A stretch of DNA of 64,000 nucleotides, taken from PALSA-693 sp963729695 (lineage in GTDB: Bacteria > Actinomycetota > Acidimicrobiia > Acidimicrobiales > Palsa-688). A program made the translations under genes and the position numbers. The stretch is taken from the NCBI GenBank assembly GCA_963729695.1, contig CAVSOT010000003.1:868001-932000 (forward strand), given 5' to 3'. Positions 44,122 to 53,182 of this stretch are shown here, in pieces; position 1 is the stretch's first letter, and each line of letters begins with the position of its first letter. The notes below the pieces were generated by a model. That model worked only from the letters and a program-made list of their open reading frames with translations. It searched no databases and was not told where the DNA came from.

Positions 44122-45072
44122 CTACATCGACGGCGCGGCCATCGTGGGGCGGGCTCCGTGTTCGAAGCGCCCCAGTCCGTAGTCACCCTCGATGGTCGTG
44201 CGGTGCATTACCCGGTCGTACTTGGGGTCGCAGCCACAGGCTTCATGGAGCATGCGCCAGTTGTCCCAGACCACCATCTCGTCCTCGTGCCAGCTGTGGA
44301 CGTAGGGGACGATGGCTTCGGAGATGGCCTCCCACACCTCGGCGAAGAGGGCTTCGCCCTCCGGGGTCTCCCGGTGCTCGATCCCGACGGCCATGTAGCC
44401 GCACATGTGGACGACCTTCTCGCCCGTGGCCCGGGTCCAGACGGCGGGGTGGATGGCCCGCGGAAAGGTCCGCGCGTTTTCGAGCATCTTGTCCGCGTGG
44501 GCGAACGGACGGAGTTGCTTGAACGTCTTCGGCAGCCCGAAGCGCTGGTGGGGATAGAGGAGGTCGAGGGTGTAGATGATGCTCAGGTCCTCGAGCTTGG
44601 CCCGCACATCAGGCGACAAGGCCTCGTAGATCTGGATCCCGTCCGCGTACAGGGTCCGCCCCCCTTCGGGCGGGATGATGGCGGCGCGCAACACTCCGGC
44701 TCGGTTGAGCTCATCGTTGTAGCAGTGGTCGAAATGCCAGGGCTGGTAACTGATCAGCGGCTCGCCGTCTATCTCGACCACGCACATGTCGGGAGTGGCG
44801 GAAATGGCGATCACGCCCAACCATTTGTCGGCATCTACCCGGGTCGTGGTCTTGCTGGGGTGGTCCTTGAGCGGTCCGAAGACCTCGCTGACCCGGATTT
44901 GCGTCTCGGTGGTCGGATCGACCCCATCGAACACGATCATGCCGCGATCCTCGAAGATGGCCATGATCTGCTGGCGAATCTCCGGGTCCTCCAGGGCCTC
45001 GACCGTCACCCCTCCGATGCGAGCTCCGAACGGTACATCGTGACCCAGCGACCTGACCTCAATTGACGCCAC
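44122..45072 (-). CDS. TauD/TfdA-type Fe(II)/2-oxoglutarate dioxygenase
   Basis: 316 residues from GTG at 45072, chosen because AGGAGG (45082-45087) precedes it. The iron triad is visible: His113 and Asp115 in QPWHFDHCYND, and the distal His276 in NWRMLHEACG. The 2-oxoglutarate-binding Arg is expected in MHRTTIEG shortly after. Earlier features are GARIGGV and DRGMIVFDGV, both family hallmarks. These enzymes hydroxylate sulfonates, phenoxy acids, carnitine-like compounds and others. Position between a P450 and an SDR fits sequential oxidation of one substrate. Confidence 0.92.
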   Translation of the reverse strand: MASIEVRSLGHDVPFGARIGGVTVEALEDPEIRQQIMAIFEDRGMIVFDGVDPTTETQIRVSEVFGPLKDHPSKTTTRVDADKWLGVIAISATPDMCVVEIDGEPLISYQPWHFDHCYNDELNRAGVLRAAIIPPEGGRTLYADGIQIYEALSPDVRAKLEDLSIIYTLDLLYPHQRFGLPKTFKQLRPFAHADKMLENARTFPRAIHPAVWTRATGEKVVHMCGYMAVGIEHRETPEGEALFAEVWEAISEAIVPYVHSWHEDEMVVWDNWRMLHEACGCDPKYDRVMHRTTIEGDYGLGRFEHGARPTMAAPSM

Positions 45073-45282
45073 CTTACCGAGTCCTCCTGTCACTCCACAT
45101 CCTCGATCGGCCTTCCGCGGGCGGAAAACCGGCTGTCCGCAAAGGGCCGGGACCGATCGCGGCGACCGGTCCCGCCCGATCTGCCCTCAGAATAGGCGAA
45201 CAGCCCGGTGGCGACGCCGTCGATAGGCAAGATGAGCCGGGCGACCGAGACAGTCTCGGTGTCGAGCCCGCCCCGGGCGCGA

Positions 45283-46077
45283 CTACGACGGCCCGGTCCA
45301 GGGCAGGACCGAGGCGCCCCCGTCTACAACCAGGGTCTGTCCGGTGATCCAGGAGGCGTCGTCGGAAGCCAGGAAGGCGATGGCCCGGGCGATGTCGACC
45401 GGCTCTCCGATCCGCTTCATGGGGAGCATATCGGCGATTTGGGCGGACCGGGATTGGCCGGTTTTCTGCACCGAGACGGGCAGCGCGTATTCCTCTTCGT
45501 TGGACTTGCCGAAGGTCGTTTGGACCACGCCCGGTGCCACCGCGTTCACCCGCACGGCCGGTCCGAGCTCGAAGGCCAGTTGCTCCGTGAGGTGGATGGT
45601 TGCCGCCTTTGTCGTCCCGTACCACCCGGCGTTGGGATAGACAGTGAGCCCCCCCAACGACACCACGTTGATGATGCTGCCGCCCCTATCGCGCATGCAA
45701 GCGTGCCATGCCGCGGCCGTCCAGGCGAGCGGTCCGGCCTGATTGACTTCCACCGTTCTCATGGCCAGGCCGTGGTCCACGTCGACCAGCGGGCCCCGGG
45801 TCGGGCTGGTGGCGGCGTTGTTGACCAGAATGTCGAGTCCGCCGAAGCGTTCGACGGTGGCGTCCACGCACCGTTTGGCATCGCTCGGGTCGCCCACGTC
45901 GGCCTGGTGCCAGGCGGCGGACCCGCCGTCTGCGGTGATGTCGGCCACGGCCGACTCGAGATCACCGGCGTGCCGGGCGATCAACATCACGGACGCCCCC
46001 GCCGCGGCCAGCAGCTGCGCAGTCGCCCGACCGATGCCGCGGGACGCCCCGGTGATAAGGGCCACCCTTTCGCCCAT
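45283..46077 (-). CDS. Short-chain dehydrogenase/reductase
   Basis: 264 residues. Cofactor loop TGASRGIG, then ARHAGDLE (Arg at the end of strand 2 suggests NADP). NNAAT replaces NNAG. The catalytic residues are Ser140 (INVVSLGG), Tyr153 and Lys157 (WYGTTK). The end is TLVVDGGASVLPW. A classical SDR likely to interconvert an alcohol made by the neighbouring oxygenases and its ketone. The downstream dioxygenase gene starts 210 bases further on; the upstream amidohydrolase gene ends 9 bases before this ATG, so cotranscription with it is likely. Confidence 0.93.
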   Translation of the reverse strand: MGERVALITGASRGIGRATAQLLAAAGASVMLIARHAGDLESAVADITADGGSAAWHQADVGDPSDAKRCVDATVERFGGLDILVNNAATSPTRGPLVDVDHGLAMRTVEVNQAGPLAWTAAAWHACMRDRGGSIINVVSLGGLTVYPNAGWYGTTKAATIHLTEQLAFELGPAVRVNAVAPGVVQTTFGKSNEEEYALPVSVQKTGQSRSAQIADMLPMKRIGEPVDIARAIAFLASDDASWITGQTLVVDGGASVLPWTGPS

Positions 46078-46085
46078 GTTCGCCG

Positions 46086-47424
46086 TTACGTCCCGGAACA
46101 GTCCAGCGGCCGGCGGATGTCGCCGCGCGGGAAGAGATCATGCTCGGGTGGTGCCAGCACCTCGCTCGGCCAGGGGCCGACCTGATCGGCCACTGCCCTG
46201 ACCTCCTCGATGTCGAAGCGGTACACCGCGGCGGCGGTCTCGCCCAGCATCAGACGGGCCTCCGCTTCGGGCACGTGGGCTTCGCCGAAGGTCGCCCGGA
46301 GGTACTCCCTGGTGCCGTGGCCCCCTCCCAGGGTCCCCTCGTGATGGGGATAGTCGGTCCCGATCATCATGCGGTCCACCCCGATGCGCTTTCGGGAAGC
46401 GACCTCGGCGCGCGAGAAGAGCGAAGAGCCCAAGTAGCACTGCCGCCTGAAGTAGTCGCTCGGTTGGAGAGGAAGGACGTCGCGAATGTCTCGGCGCAGG
46501 TAGCTGTCGGCGTAGGTGTGGTCCATCTGGGCCAGGTCGGCGATCGTCCAGCCTGAGCCTTGCTCGGTGAACACGACCCGTAGCTCCGGGTGACGTTGGA
46601 GCACCCCGCCCCAAATGAGGTGAGAGAGAACGTTATGGCTGAAGAACTTGAACTCCCGGTTCATGATGGCGTAGGCCGCGGCCGGGGTGGGGCGCGCCGG
46701 GCGTCCGCAGCGGGGCGGTCGTCGTCAGCGAGGCCGGGCCGTGACAAGCCACCACCAGGTCCAGCGCTTCGATGGCGCTCCAGATGGGGTCGTGGTCAGG
46801 GTGAAAGAGCGGGTGCTCCGAACCGAACGACGGGAGCACGATCCCCCGGAAGCCGGCATCCCTGAACGTCTCCAGCTCGGAGATGACCACGGCCACGTCG
46901 ATCCACCGATTGCTCGGGGCCATGGCGGCCGACAGACTCCCGGCCTCCTCAACGAAGTGGGTCAACCAGCGGTTGTAAGCCCGGTTGCCAGCGGCCAGGT
47001 GGTCGGGGGAGGCTTCTTTCTCCAAATAAGCCGCCTGCGACGGCGACCCGTACAACTCGAACGGGCGACCGAAATCGGGGAAAACGACCTCACCGGCCAC
47101 GCCATCCCGGGCCATGAATTCCCGCCGGGCCTTGAGGTCCGAGGCCCCTTCCAGGAAGCCAGCCTCGACGACGCCTGTCTCCCAGCGTTCGATCTCTTCT
47201 GGGTCCAAGCGATGGCGCAACGCCCGGGCCTCGAAGTTGCGGGAGCCGACCTCGCGATAGGCCACCAGGAAGGCGTCGAAGTCGTCCAGATATTCGAGTT
47301 CGATGAAGGGCCGGAATTCCTCCATGCGAGGGGCGACGTGAGAATCGCTGGTTATCAGCATCAGGCGGGAGGTCGAGGCGCTACGGTCTCGACCTGCCTC
47401 GCTCGGGGCGTGGATCTGATTCAC
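46086..47424 (-). pseudogene. Amidohydrolase-2 family gene with one frameshift
   Basis: The start is probably GTG at 47424, whose GTGA overlaps the P450 stop; ATG at 47361 is the alternative. Normal family sequence runs LITSDSHVAPRMEEF, YLDDFDAF, MARDGVAGEVVFPDF, RAYNRWLTHF and VVACHGPASL, then shifts frame within 46684-46692. Dropping one base from either GGGG run there restores PAAAYAIMNREFKFFSHN, then GGVLQRHPELRVVFTEQGSGW and MMIGTDYPHHEG, to the end at 46086. Total about 445 residues, full length and otherwise well conserved. Either a very young mutation or a homopolymer over-call. Confidence 0.85.
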
Positions 47425-48656
47425 GTGAGGGCCCCCAATCTCCGGCCCGGCGTGAAACAAATCGGTACCTCCCGTGGCGCCCGGGTGCTCGTGGCGTGGA
47501 AGTGCAGCTCGGTGCCCTCCTGGATGGACAGGTCGTCGAGCCGGGCCACGATCTCTTCCAAAGCGATCCTCATGTTCATGCGAGCCAGGTTGGACCCGAC
47601 GCACCGATGCGGCCCCGCCCCGAAGGCCAGATGGCGGTTCTGCCGATTGGGATCGAACGTCTCGGGATCGGGGAACTCGCTCGTATCACGGTTGGCCGAC
47701 GCGAAGTACACCAGGACCTTGTCTCCCGGCTCGATCCTTGCCCCTCCCAGCTCGGCCTCTTGGACTGCGGTGCGAGCGATGGCGATGAGCGGACCATCCA
47801 ATCTGAGCAGTTCCTCGATAGCCGCGGGGATCTGGGTCGGGTCGCGCTTGAGCACCTCGGGAATCTCCGGATGCTCGCACAACCGGATCATGGTCATGCC
47901 CAACGCGCTGGCCGTCGTCTCCAGGCCACCCAGGATCAAGTTCTGAATGGTGCCGATGACCTCGTCGTTGGTCACCGCTCGCCCCTCGACCTCGCCACCC
48001 ATGACCGCATCCACGACATCACCCACTGGCGGCTGGTGCCGGCGAGATTCGACGAACGTGCGCACCCACTCGGAAAGCGCTTTCCAGCATTCCGGTCCAT
48101 CCGGGTCCTCGGGCAGATGGGCCTTCGAGGCCAGATAGCCGACGTAGTCGAGCTCATCCGGGGGAGCGTTGAGGACCATACCGAAGAGCGATAAGGCCGG
48201 AAGTGGAAAAGCGAACTGGGCGATGAAGTCGCATTTTCCCGTTTCGATGAAGCTGTCGATGAGCCCGGTCACGAGCTCACGGGTGCGGTCCTCCCATGGG
48301 AGCACCGAGGCGTGGGTCAGGTAGTGGCTGATGATGCGCTTGAAAGCCCGATGCTGGGGCGGATCGATCTCGATGGGAATATTGCGCACCGCGATCGGCA
48401 GGGCCGGGATGCTCAGGCCCTCGGCGGAGCTGAATGTCTGCCAGTCCTCGGCCACGTGGTACACGTCCTCGTAGCGGGAAACGACCCAATAACCGCCGTG
48501 ACGATCGCTCCGAGCCACGGGGCATTGGGAACGGAGGTGACGCAAAATCTCATGCAGATGATGGCCCAGCACCGGTGCCTGGCAGTCGAAGTGGTGACGG
48601 TACCAATCGTCGCCGAGATGATCGAGAGCGTCCGCAGGGGGTGGCGATACCGACAT
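47421..48656 (-). CDS. Cytochrome P450
   Basis: 411 residues from ATG at 48656 with AGAGGGA upstream. I-helix LILGGLETTASALG, ExxR EELLR, haem loop FGAGPHRCVGSNLARMN with Cys near 352. It closely resembles the P450 at 4308-5528 along its length (VARSDRHGGYWVVSRYEDV against VTRSDQYGGHWVVTRYEDV), so the two are paralogues. First gene of the leftward arm; its stop overlaps the start of the amidohydrolase gene by 4 bases. A shared substrate class with that hydrolase is likely. Confidence 0.95.
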   Translation of the reverse strand: MSVSPPPADALDHLGDDWYRHHFDCQAPVLGHHLHEILRHLRSQCPVARSDRHGGYWVVSRYEDVYHVAEDWQTFSSAEGLSIPALPIAVRNIPIEIDPPQHRAFKRIISHYLTHASVLPWEDRTRELVTGLIDSFIETGKCDFIAQFAFPLPALSLFGMVLNAPPDELDYVGYLASKAHLPEDPDGPECWKALSEWVRTFVESRRHQPPVGDVVDAVMGGEVEGRAVTNDEVIGTIQNLILGGLETTASALGMTMIRLCEHPEIPEVLKRDPTQIPAAIEELLRLDGPLIAIARTAVQEAELGGARIEPGDKVLVYFASANRDTSEFPDPETFDPNRQNRHLAFGAGPHRCVGSNLARMNMRIALEEIVARLDDLSIQEGTELHFHATSTRAPREVPICFTPGRRLGALT

Positions 48657-48826
48657 CAACTCATTCCCTCTGGTCAGGCCTCCGTGCGCAGCATCCGGCC
48701 GGTCAGGCCATCTGCACCTTGCCCGCAAGATACACCAGCAGGGAATACGGCACCTAGGGAGGGTGGCCGGTTCGGGGGCGATAGAGGCACCGCGGATAGT
48801 CGCAAGCCCGGCGATACTCTGAAACG

Positions 48827-49313
48827 GTGTTCTTGCTGGTCGCTTGCCTGTGGTTCGTGGCAGAGGTCGCCGCCTTCGTGGCGGTGGGCGAGCACATCGG
48901 CTTCGGGTGGGCCATCCTCCTTTTGATCGGGGTCGAGCGCGCTCGGTCCGATGCTGGTCAAGCGGGTCGGCCTCGGAGTGCTGGCTCGCACCCAGGACAG
49001 ACTGGCGCAGGGGGACACGCCGACCCGGGGACTGCTCGACGGGGTGGTGGTCCTGGCCGCAGGGGTCATGATCTGCGTGCCCGGCTTCGTCAGCGACGCC
49101 CTCGGCTTGCTCCTGCTGCTCGGCCCGGTCCGACACCTGCTCATTCGGTTCGGTGGATGGCGAGTGGCGCGACGGGTCCAGACGATGCGCTCGGGTCGCT
49201 GGAGTGTGATCGACGTGCGAGGTTGGCCGGCAGCTGACGACCCGCAAACCCCGACCGGGTCCACCCGATCGATGATCGAACCCGAAAGCCGATCCAAGGG
49301 ACCCGCCGCCTAA
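48827..49313 (+). pseudogene. fxsA: FxsA family membrane protein gene with one frameshift
   Basis: GTG start. FLLVACLWFVAEVAAFVAVGEHIGFGWAILLLIG is the first FxsA helix pair; the frame is then lost at GGGG (48929-48932). One G fewer gives SSALGPMLVKRVGLG, continuing RLAQGDTPTRGLLDGVVVLAAGVMICVPGFVSDALGLLLLLGPVR, the FxsA core. The remaining tail is polar. FxsA is a cytoplasmic-membrane protein known for suppressing F-factor exclusion of phage T7 when overproduced; its normal job is unclear. Both halves are well conserved, so the gene may be intact in reality. Followed one base later by the DUF427-TesB gene. Confidence 0.8.
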
Positions 49314-49314
49314 G

Positions 49315-50601
49315 GTGACGGTTGTCGAATCAGGTTGGACAAGGCGTCCCGACTATCGCATCGAGATCACACCGCTCGGCCGCAGAGGTTGGGCCTGGTG
49401 GGGGGATCTGTTGCTGGCTGAGAGCGACGGCTGCCTGATTCTGGAAGAGCAGGACCACGTCGACCGCCTCTACTTTCCTCCGTCCGACGTGCGGTGGGAG
49501 CATTTCACCGCGGCCGGGGGCATTCATACCGTCTGCTCCTACAAGGGGCAGGCCGACTACTGGGACCTCTCCGCGGTCGACCCTGTCGAAACCAGCTTGG
49601 CGTGGGCCTACCCGGACCCGTTTGCGGAGGTCGCCGGCATCGAGGGCTACGTGTGCTTCTACCACGATCGGGCCCGGGTCGAGGTCGACGAGCCGTGGCC
49701 GAACGACGCGGCTGGCTACCGTCGCATCCGGCGGTTCCCGCCGTGGGGCGACGCCGCCGACCTGGTGCGGTTGATCGACGTGCAGCGAATCGACGAGGGC
49801 CGGTTCGTCGCCCCGCCGTACGGCCGCCCGTCGCGCCAGGTGGTCGATGGTGGCCAGCTCCTCGGCGAAGCCATCGTGGCCGCCTGCAAGACCGTGCCGG
49901 ACCAGCGGGTCACGTCCGCCTTCATGACCTTCTCGAAGGCGGTGTCGTATGACCTTCCCCAGGACCTGACCGTGTCGGTCCTCCGGCGGGGCCGGACCTT
50001 TTCCACGGTCGAGGTCCAGGTCCATCAACAGGGCACCTTTCGCAGCGGGGCGCTGCTGCTGCTCGGTGCCGATGCGCCCGACACCATCCGCGACGCGGCG
50101 CCAATGCCGGAAGTACCTCGTCCGGAAGATGCGTCGTTCCTGGACATGGGCGTGGCCGGGCGCGAGTTGCGGATCGTCGAGGCTGCCTACGACCCGAGTC
50201 CCGATCGGATCGGTTCCCCCGAGATCCTGGCTTGGTGCCGTTTCCGTGACAACCCGGGCGCCCAGTATCTGGGCGCCGCGTTTCTGGCCCAGTCCAGCAC
50301 GCACTGGACGATTGCGGCGGCCATGCGCCCCCACCCGGGTTTCGGCGAAGCCCGGGCCCATGTCGACCTGTCGACGGCGGTGATGTCCTGCGCCGTGGCG
50401 TTCCACGACGAGGTCGACGTTCGGGACTGGCTCCTCTTCGTGAACCCCTCGATCTATGCCGGTCGGGGCCTGGCCCAGGGCGAGGGCCGTATCTACACCC
50501 AGGACGGTCGGTTGGTGGGCAGCTACTCCTGCCAGGTGATGATCCGCTCGTTCGAGGGGGATGCGAGCGACCGGGGTCTCGACTCCGGCAACGCCAGGTG
50601 A
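49315..50601 (+). CDS. DUF427-TesB fusion, acyl-CoA thioesterase
   Basis: 428 residues from GTG at 49315. Residues about 10-130 are a DUF427 domain: DGCLILEEQDHVDRLYFPPSDV, CSYKGQADYW, LAWAYPDPFAEVAGIEGYVCFYHD. Residues about 165-420 are a double hot-dog thioesterase of the TesB/acyl-CoA thioesterase II kind: GRPSRQVVDGGQLLGEAIVAA, RVTSAFMTFSKAVSYD, FSTVEVQVHQQGT, then HPGFGEARAHVDLSTAVMS and GRGLAQGEGRIYTQDGRLVGSY. TesB enzymes release free acids from acyl-CoAs. The fusion suggests DUF427 helps select or present the acyl-CoA. Next gene (P450) begins almost at once, so the two are cotranscribed. Confidence 0.88.
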   Translation: MTVVESGWTRRPDYRIEITPLGRRGWAWWGDLLLAESDGCLILEEQDHVDRLYFPPSDVRWEHFTAAGGIHTVCSYKGQADYWDLSAVDPVETSLAWAYPDPFAEVAGIEGYVCFYHDRARVEVDEPWPNDAAGYRRIRRFPPWGDAADLVRLIDVQRIDEGRFVAPPYGRPSRQVVDGGQLLGEAIVAACKTVPDQRVTSAFMTFSKAVSYDLPQDLTVSVLRRGRTFSTVEVQVHQQGTFRSGALLLLGADAPDTIRDAAPMPEVPRPEDASFLDMGVAGRELRIVEAAYDPSPDRIGSPEILAWCRFRDNPGAQYLGAAFLAQSSTHWTIAAAMRPHPGFGEARAHVDLSTAVMSCAVAFHDEVDVRDWLLFVNPSIYAGRGLAQGEGRIYTQDGRLVGSYSCQVMIRSFEGDASDRGLDSGNAR

Positions 50602-50633
50602 CGACGCCTAGCCTAGGCACAAGGAGGATGACC

Positions 50634-51854
50634 GTGGACGAGTCCCAAGCGACATTCGACCCCTTCGCCGTCGAGGAGCCTGAGCGAACATTCGAAAAGT
50701 TGCGGCAGCTGAGAGGCGTGGCACCCGTCGTCACCCTCACCCCCGGCATGTACTACGTCACGAGCTACGAGGAAGCCCGCCAGGTCCTGCGTGACACGGA
50801 GCACTTTTCGAACGCGCTCGGGTTCCGGGCTCCTGGGGTCGAGGTGCCGCCGGAGGATCGGATGCTGGGGGAACAGGACGCCCCTCAGCACCCCCGGGTG
50901 CGACGGGCCGTGATCGCGGCGTTCAATCCGGCCGCCATCAAACGGGAGGAGGAGTTCGTCCGGAAACGCGCCCATGATCTCCTGCACCACCTGCCTGAGG
51001 ACGGTACGGTCGACCTGGTCCCGGCGTTCACCACGCCTCTTCCCAACGACGCCACCGTGCACCTGCTCGGATTTCCCATGGAAGACTCGCCGCGGATCGC
51101 GGCGTGGAGCAAAGAGGTCATGGAGAGCGCCTGGCCGGCCATGAACCGCACCGAACGGGGTGAGGGCATGCTGGGGGCATTCCCGGAGTACACGGAGTAC
51201 GTCGACTCGTTCATCTCTCGGGCCCGGGAGCAGGTGGCGACGGGTTCAGGCCCGGAGACCTTTACCACCCGGTTGGTCAGTACCGAGGTCGAGGGTCAAT
51301 ACCTGAGCGACCGACAGCTGCGCGCCCTCGTGTTCAATGCCCTCCTCGGCGGTCTCACGACCACGGCGCAACTGCTCGGCACCATGATCTACGAGGTCCT
51401 GCGGGCCGACTCGGTGGCGGAGCTGCTGCCCGCCGACGAGGATCGCCGGTCGCGCTTCATCGAGGAGTGCCTCCGGATGTACCCGCCGGTGATGATCATC
51501 CCCCGGGGCTGCGTCGCCGACACCGAGGTAGGCGGGATACAGGTGCGGGCGGGGGAGCGGGTGATCGTCGGCACGGCGTGCGTGAATCGGGACGAGCACA
51601 TGTTCGAGGACAGCGAGGTGTTCGAGTCCGGTCGCGAGCAGGTTGACCGTCACCTGACCTTTGGCCTGGGTGCCCATCTCTGCGCCGGCGCGGCCATGGC
51701 TCGTTCCGTGGCGTCGATCGGTCTGGATGCGTTCCTGCGGTTCGCCGACGAGCGGGGCGCCAGCCTGGCTTCGGGTTTCGTGTACGAAACCGTCCCTACC
51801 TACTTCGAGTACGGGCCGAGGTACCTGCCGGTGGTACAAACGACCGGCAGGTGA
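50634..51854 (+). CDS. Cytochrome P450 lacking the I-helix acid
   Basis: 406 residues from GTG at 50634, six bases after AAGGAGG; a GTG at 50598 and an ATG at 50628 are in frame but less well placed. The haem loop is FGLGAHLCAGAAMAR (Cys near 350), and the ExxR is EECLRMYPPV. The I-helix reads NALLGGLTTTAQLLG: where the relatives at 4308 and 47421 have GGLETT, the acid is replaced by Thr. That residue normally helps deliver protons to the bound oxygen, so oxygen activation may differ. Cotranscribed with the thioesterase fusion. Unlike the other four P450s in the window. Confidence 0.93.
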   Translation: MDESQATFDPFAVEEPERTFEKLRQLRGVAPVVTLTPGMYYVTSYEEARQVLRDTEHFSNALGFRAPGVEVPPEDRMLGEQDAPQHPRVRRAVIAAFNPAAIKREEEFVRKRAHDLLHHLPEDGTVDLVPAFTTPLPNDATVHLLGFPMEDSPRIAAWSKEVMESAWPAMNRTERGEGMLGAFPEYTEYVDSFISRAREQVATGSGPETFTTRLVSTEVEGQYLSDRQLRALVFNALLGGLTTTAQLLGTMIYEVLRADSVAELLPADEDRRSRFIEECLRMYPPVMIIPRGCVADTEVGGIQVRAGERVIVGTACVNRDEHMFEDSEVFESGREQVDRHLTFGLGAHLCAGAAMARSVASIGLDAFLRFADERGASLASGFVYETVPTYFEYGPRYLPVVQTTGR

Positions 51855-51893
51855 CGGCTTCCCGAGCCGGGGAGGAGCACGCCCAGCTGGTTG

Positions 51894-53054
51894 TCATTTG
51901 GCCCGGGGGAGGCCCAGGCCTCGCTCGGCGATGATGCCCCGCTGGATCTCACTGGTGCCGCCGTAGATGGTTGCTACCTGGGCGTGGCGCAGCATGTGCT
52001 CGAAAAAGCCCTCCGGGGTGCCTTCACCCTGGACGCTGAGCCCGGTCGGGCTCACCATGTCGAGCAGGTCCTCGCTCAGCGCGCCGAGCGCCTCGGAGGG
52101 CAACAGCTTGGCCATGGAGCCCTCAACCGTCGGCAGGCGCCCCGTGGCGCTGACCCAGGCGCAGCGCCGGGCGAGCAGCCGGGAGACCCGGGCGAAGATG
52201 GCCGTGGTCGCCAGCCTTTCCCGTACCGACGGGTCCTCGATGGGCGTGGAGCCGGCGCGCTCACCAGCGGTGGTAGCCCACTGCTCCGCCTGGTCCAGAA
52301 GTTGCTCGATGGCGCCGGCATCCGCTCCGCCCCGCTCGAAGCTCAGGGCGGTCGTCATCACCTGCCAGCCGCCGTCGACCTCCCCGAGCAGGGCACCCGA
52401 CGGCACCTGTACGGCGGAGTAGAAGGTGATGTTGGTCCGTTCGCCCGACAGGGTCTCCACCGGCTGCACCTCGATACCCGGAGCGTCGAGCGGGACGAGG
52501 AAGGTGGAAAGACCTCGGTGCTTCGGCGCATTCGGATTGGTGCGGGTCAGCAGCATCACGTAGTCACAGATCTGGGCGCTGGTCGTGAACATCTTCTGGC
52601 CGTCGATCCGCCACCGGTCGCCGTCACGAGTCGCAGTCGTCCGGCAGGCGGCCACATCGGAGCCCGAGTCCGGCTCGCTGAAGCCCAAGGCGAACAGGGC
52701 CTGACCGCCGAAAATCTTCGGCAGGAGATCTTCTTTCTGCTCACGGGAACCCAGCCGCTCGAGCGTCCGGGCAATCATCATCGTGCTCTTGATGGCATCG
52801 GTAGGGGCGCCGGCCCGGTCGAGCTCCTCGAGGAACGGCAGGCAGTCCATCATCTCGCTGGGAGTGGCCGACAGTGGGCTGGGCCAGCCGACCTCGAGCC
52901 ACCCGCGCTCGACCAGCGCCGCAAAGAAGCCGGCGTCGTGCCAGGTCCCCGAATCGTGGAGTCGGGCCCGAAGCTGTGGCGTCATGGCTTCAGCAACGAA
53001 GCGTCTCGCTTCGTCTCTCAGCAGCTGGGCGTGACTGCTCGACTCGAAATCCAA
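51894..53054 (-). CDS. Acyl-CoA dehydrogenase (larger subunit type)
   Basis: 386 residues from TTG with GAGGGA upstream. Flavin and substrate motifs: LFALGFSEPDSGSDVAACRT, WRIDGQKMFTTSAQICDYVMLLTRT, and the C-terminal IYGGTSEIQRGIIAERGLGLPR, the standard FAD-binding tail. Alpha,beta-desaturation of an acyl-CoA with electrons passed to ETF. A second, shorter member is encoded at 55929-56957, and such pairs often form heterotetramers in steroid side-chain catabolism. The gene is opposite in direction to the flanking P450 and amidohydrolase genes. Confidence 0.93.
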   Translation of the reverse strand: MDFESSSHAQLLRDEARRFVAEAMTPQLRARLHDSGTWHDAGFFAALVERGWLEVGWPSPLSATPSEMMDCLPFLEELDRAGAPTDAIKSTMMIARTLERLGSREQKEDLLPKIFGGQALFALGFSEPDSGSDVAACRTTATRDGDRWRIDGQKMFTTSAQICDYVMLLTRTNPNAPKHRGLSTFLVPLDAPGIEVQPVETLSGERTNITFYSAVQVPSGALLGEVDGGWQVMTTALSFERGGADAGAIEQLLDQAEQWATTAGERAGSTPIEDPSVRERLATTAIFARVSRLLARRCAWVSATGRLPTVEGSMAKLLPSEALGALSEDLLDMVSPTGLSVQGEGTPEGFFEHMLRHAQVATIYGGTSEIQRGIIAERGLGLPRAK

Positions 53055-53182
53055 CGCCGTTCCCTCGTCACCAAGCTGTTAGGATTCTTACCACAAAGCG
53101 GCGCCACGCCCTTCGGGAAGCCCACCGTGCCGCTTGCGTACGCGACGGTCGCCGGTGCGAAGGATCGGGGGATTGATCAGGC

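Noticed and set aside
44011..45066. 351-codon open frame on the plus strand
   Set aside because: Shadow of the TauD-type dioxygenase gene; His/Asp/Arg-rich nonsense composition.
49330..50406. 358-codon minus-strand open frame
   Set aside because: Antisense to the DUF427-TesB gene, with typical shadow composition.
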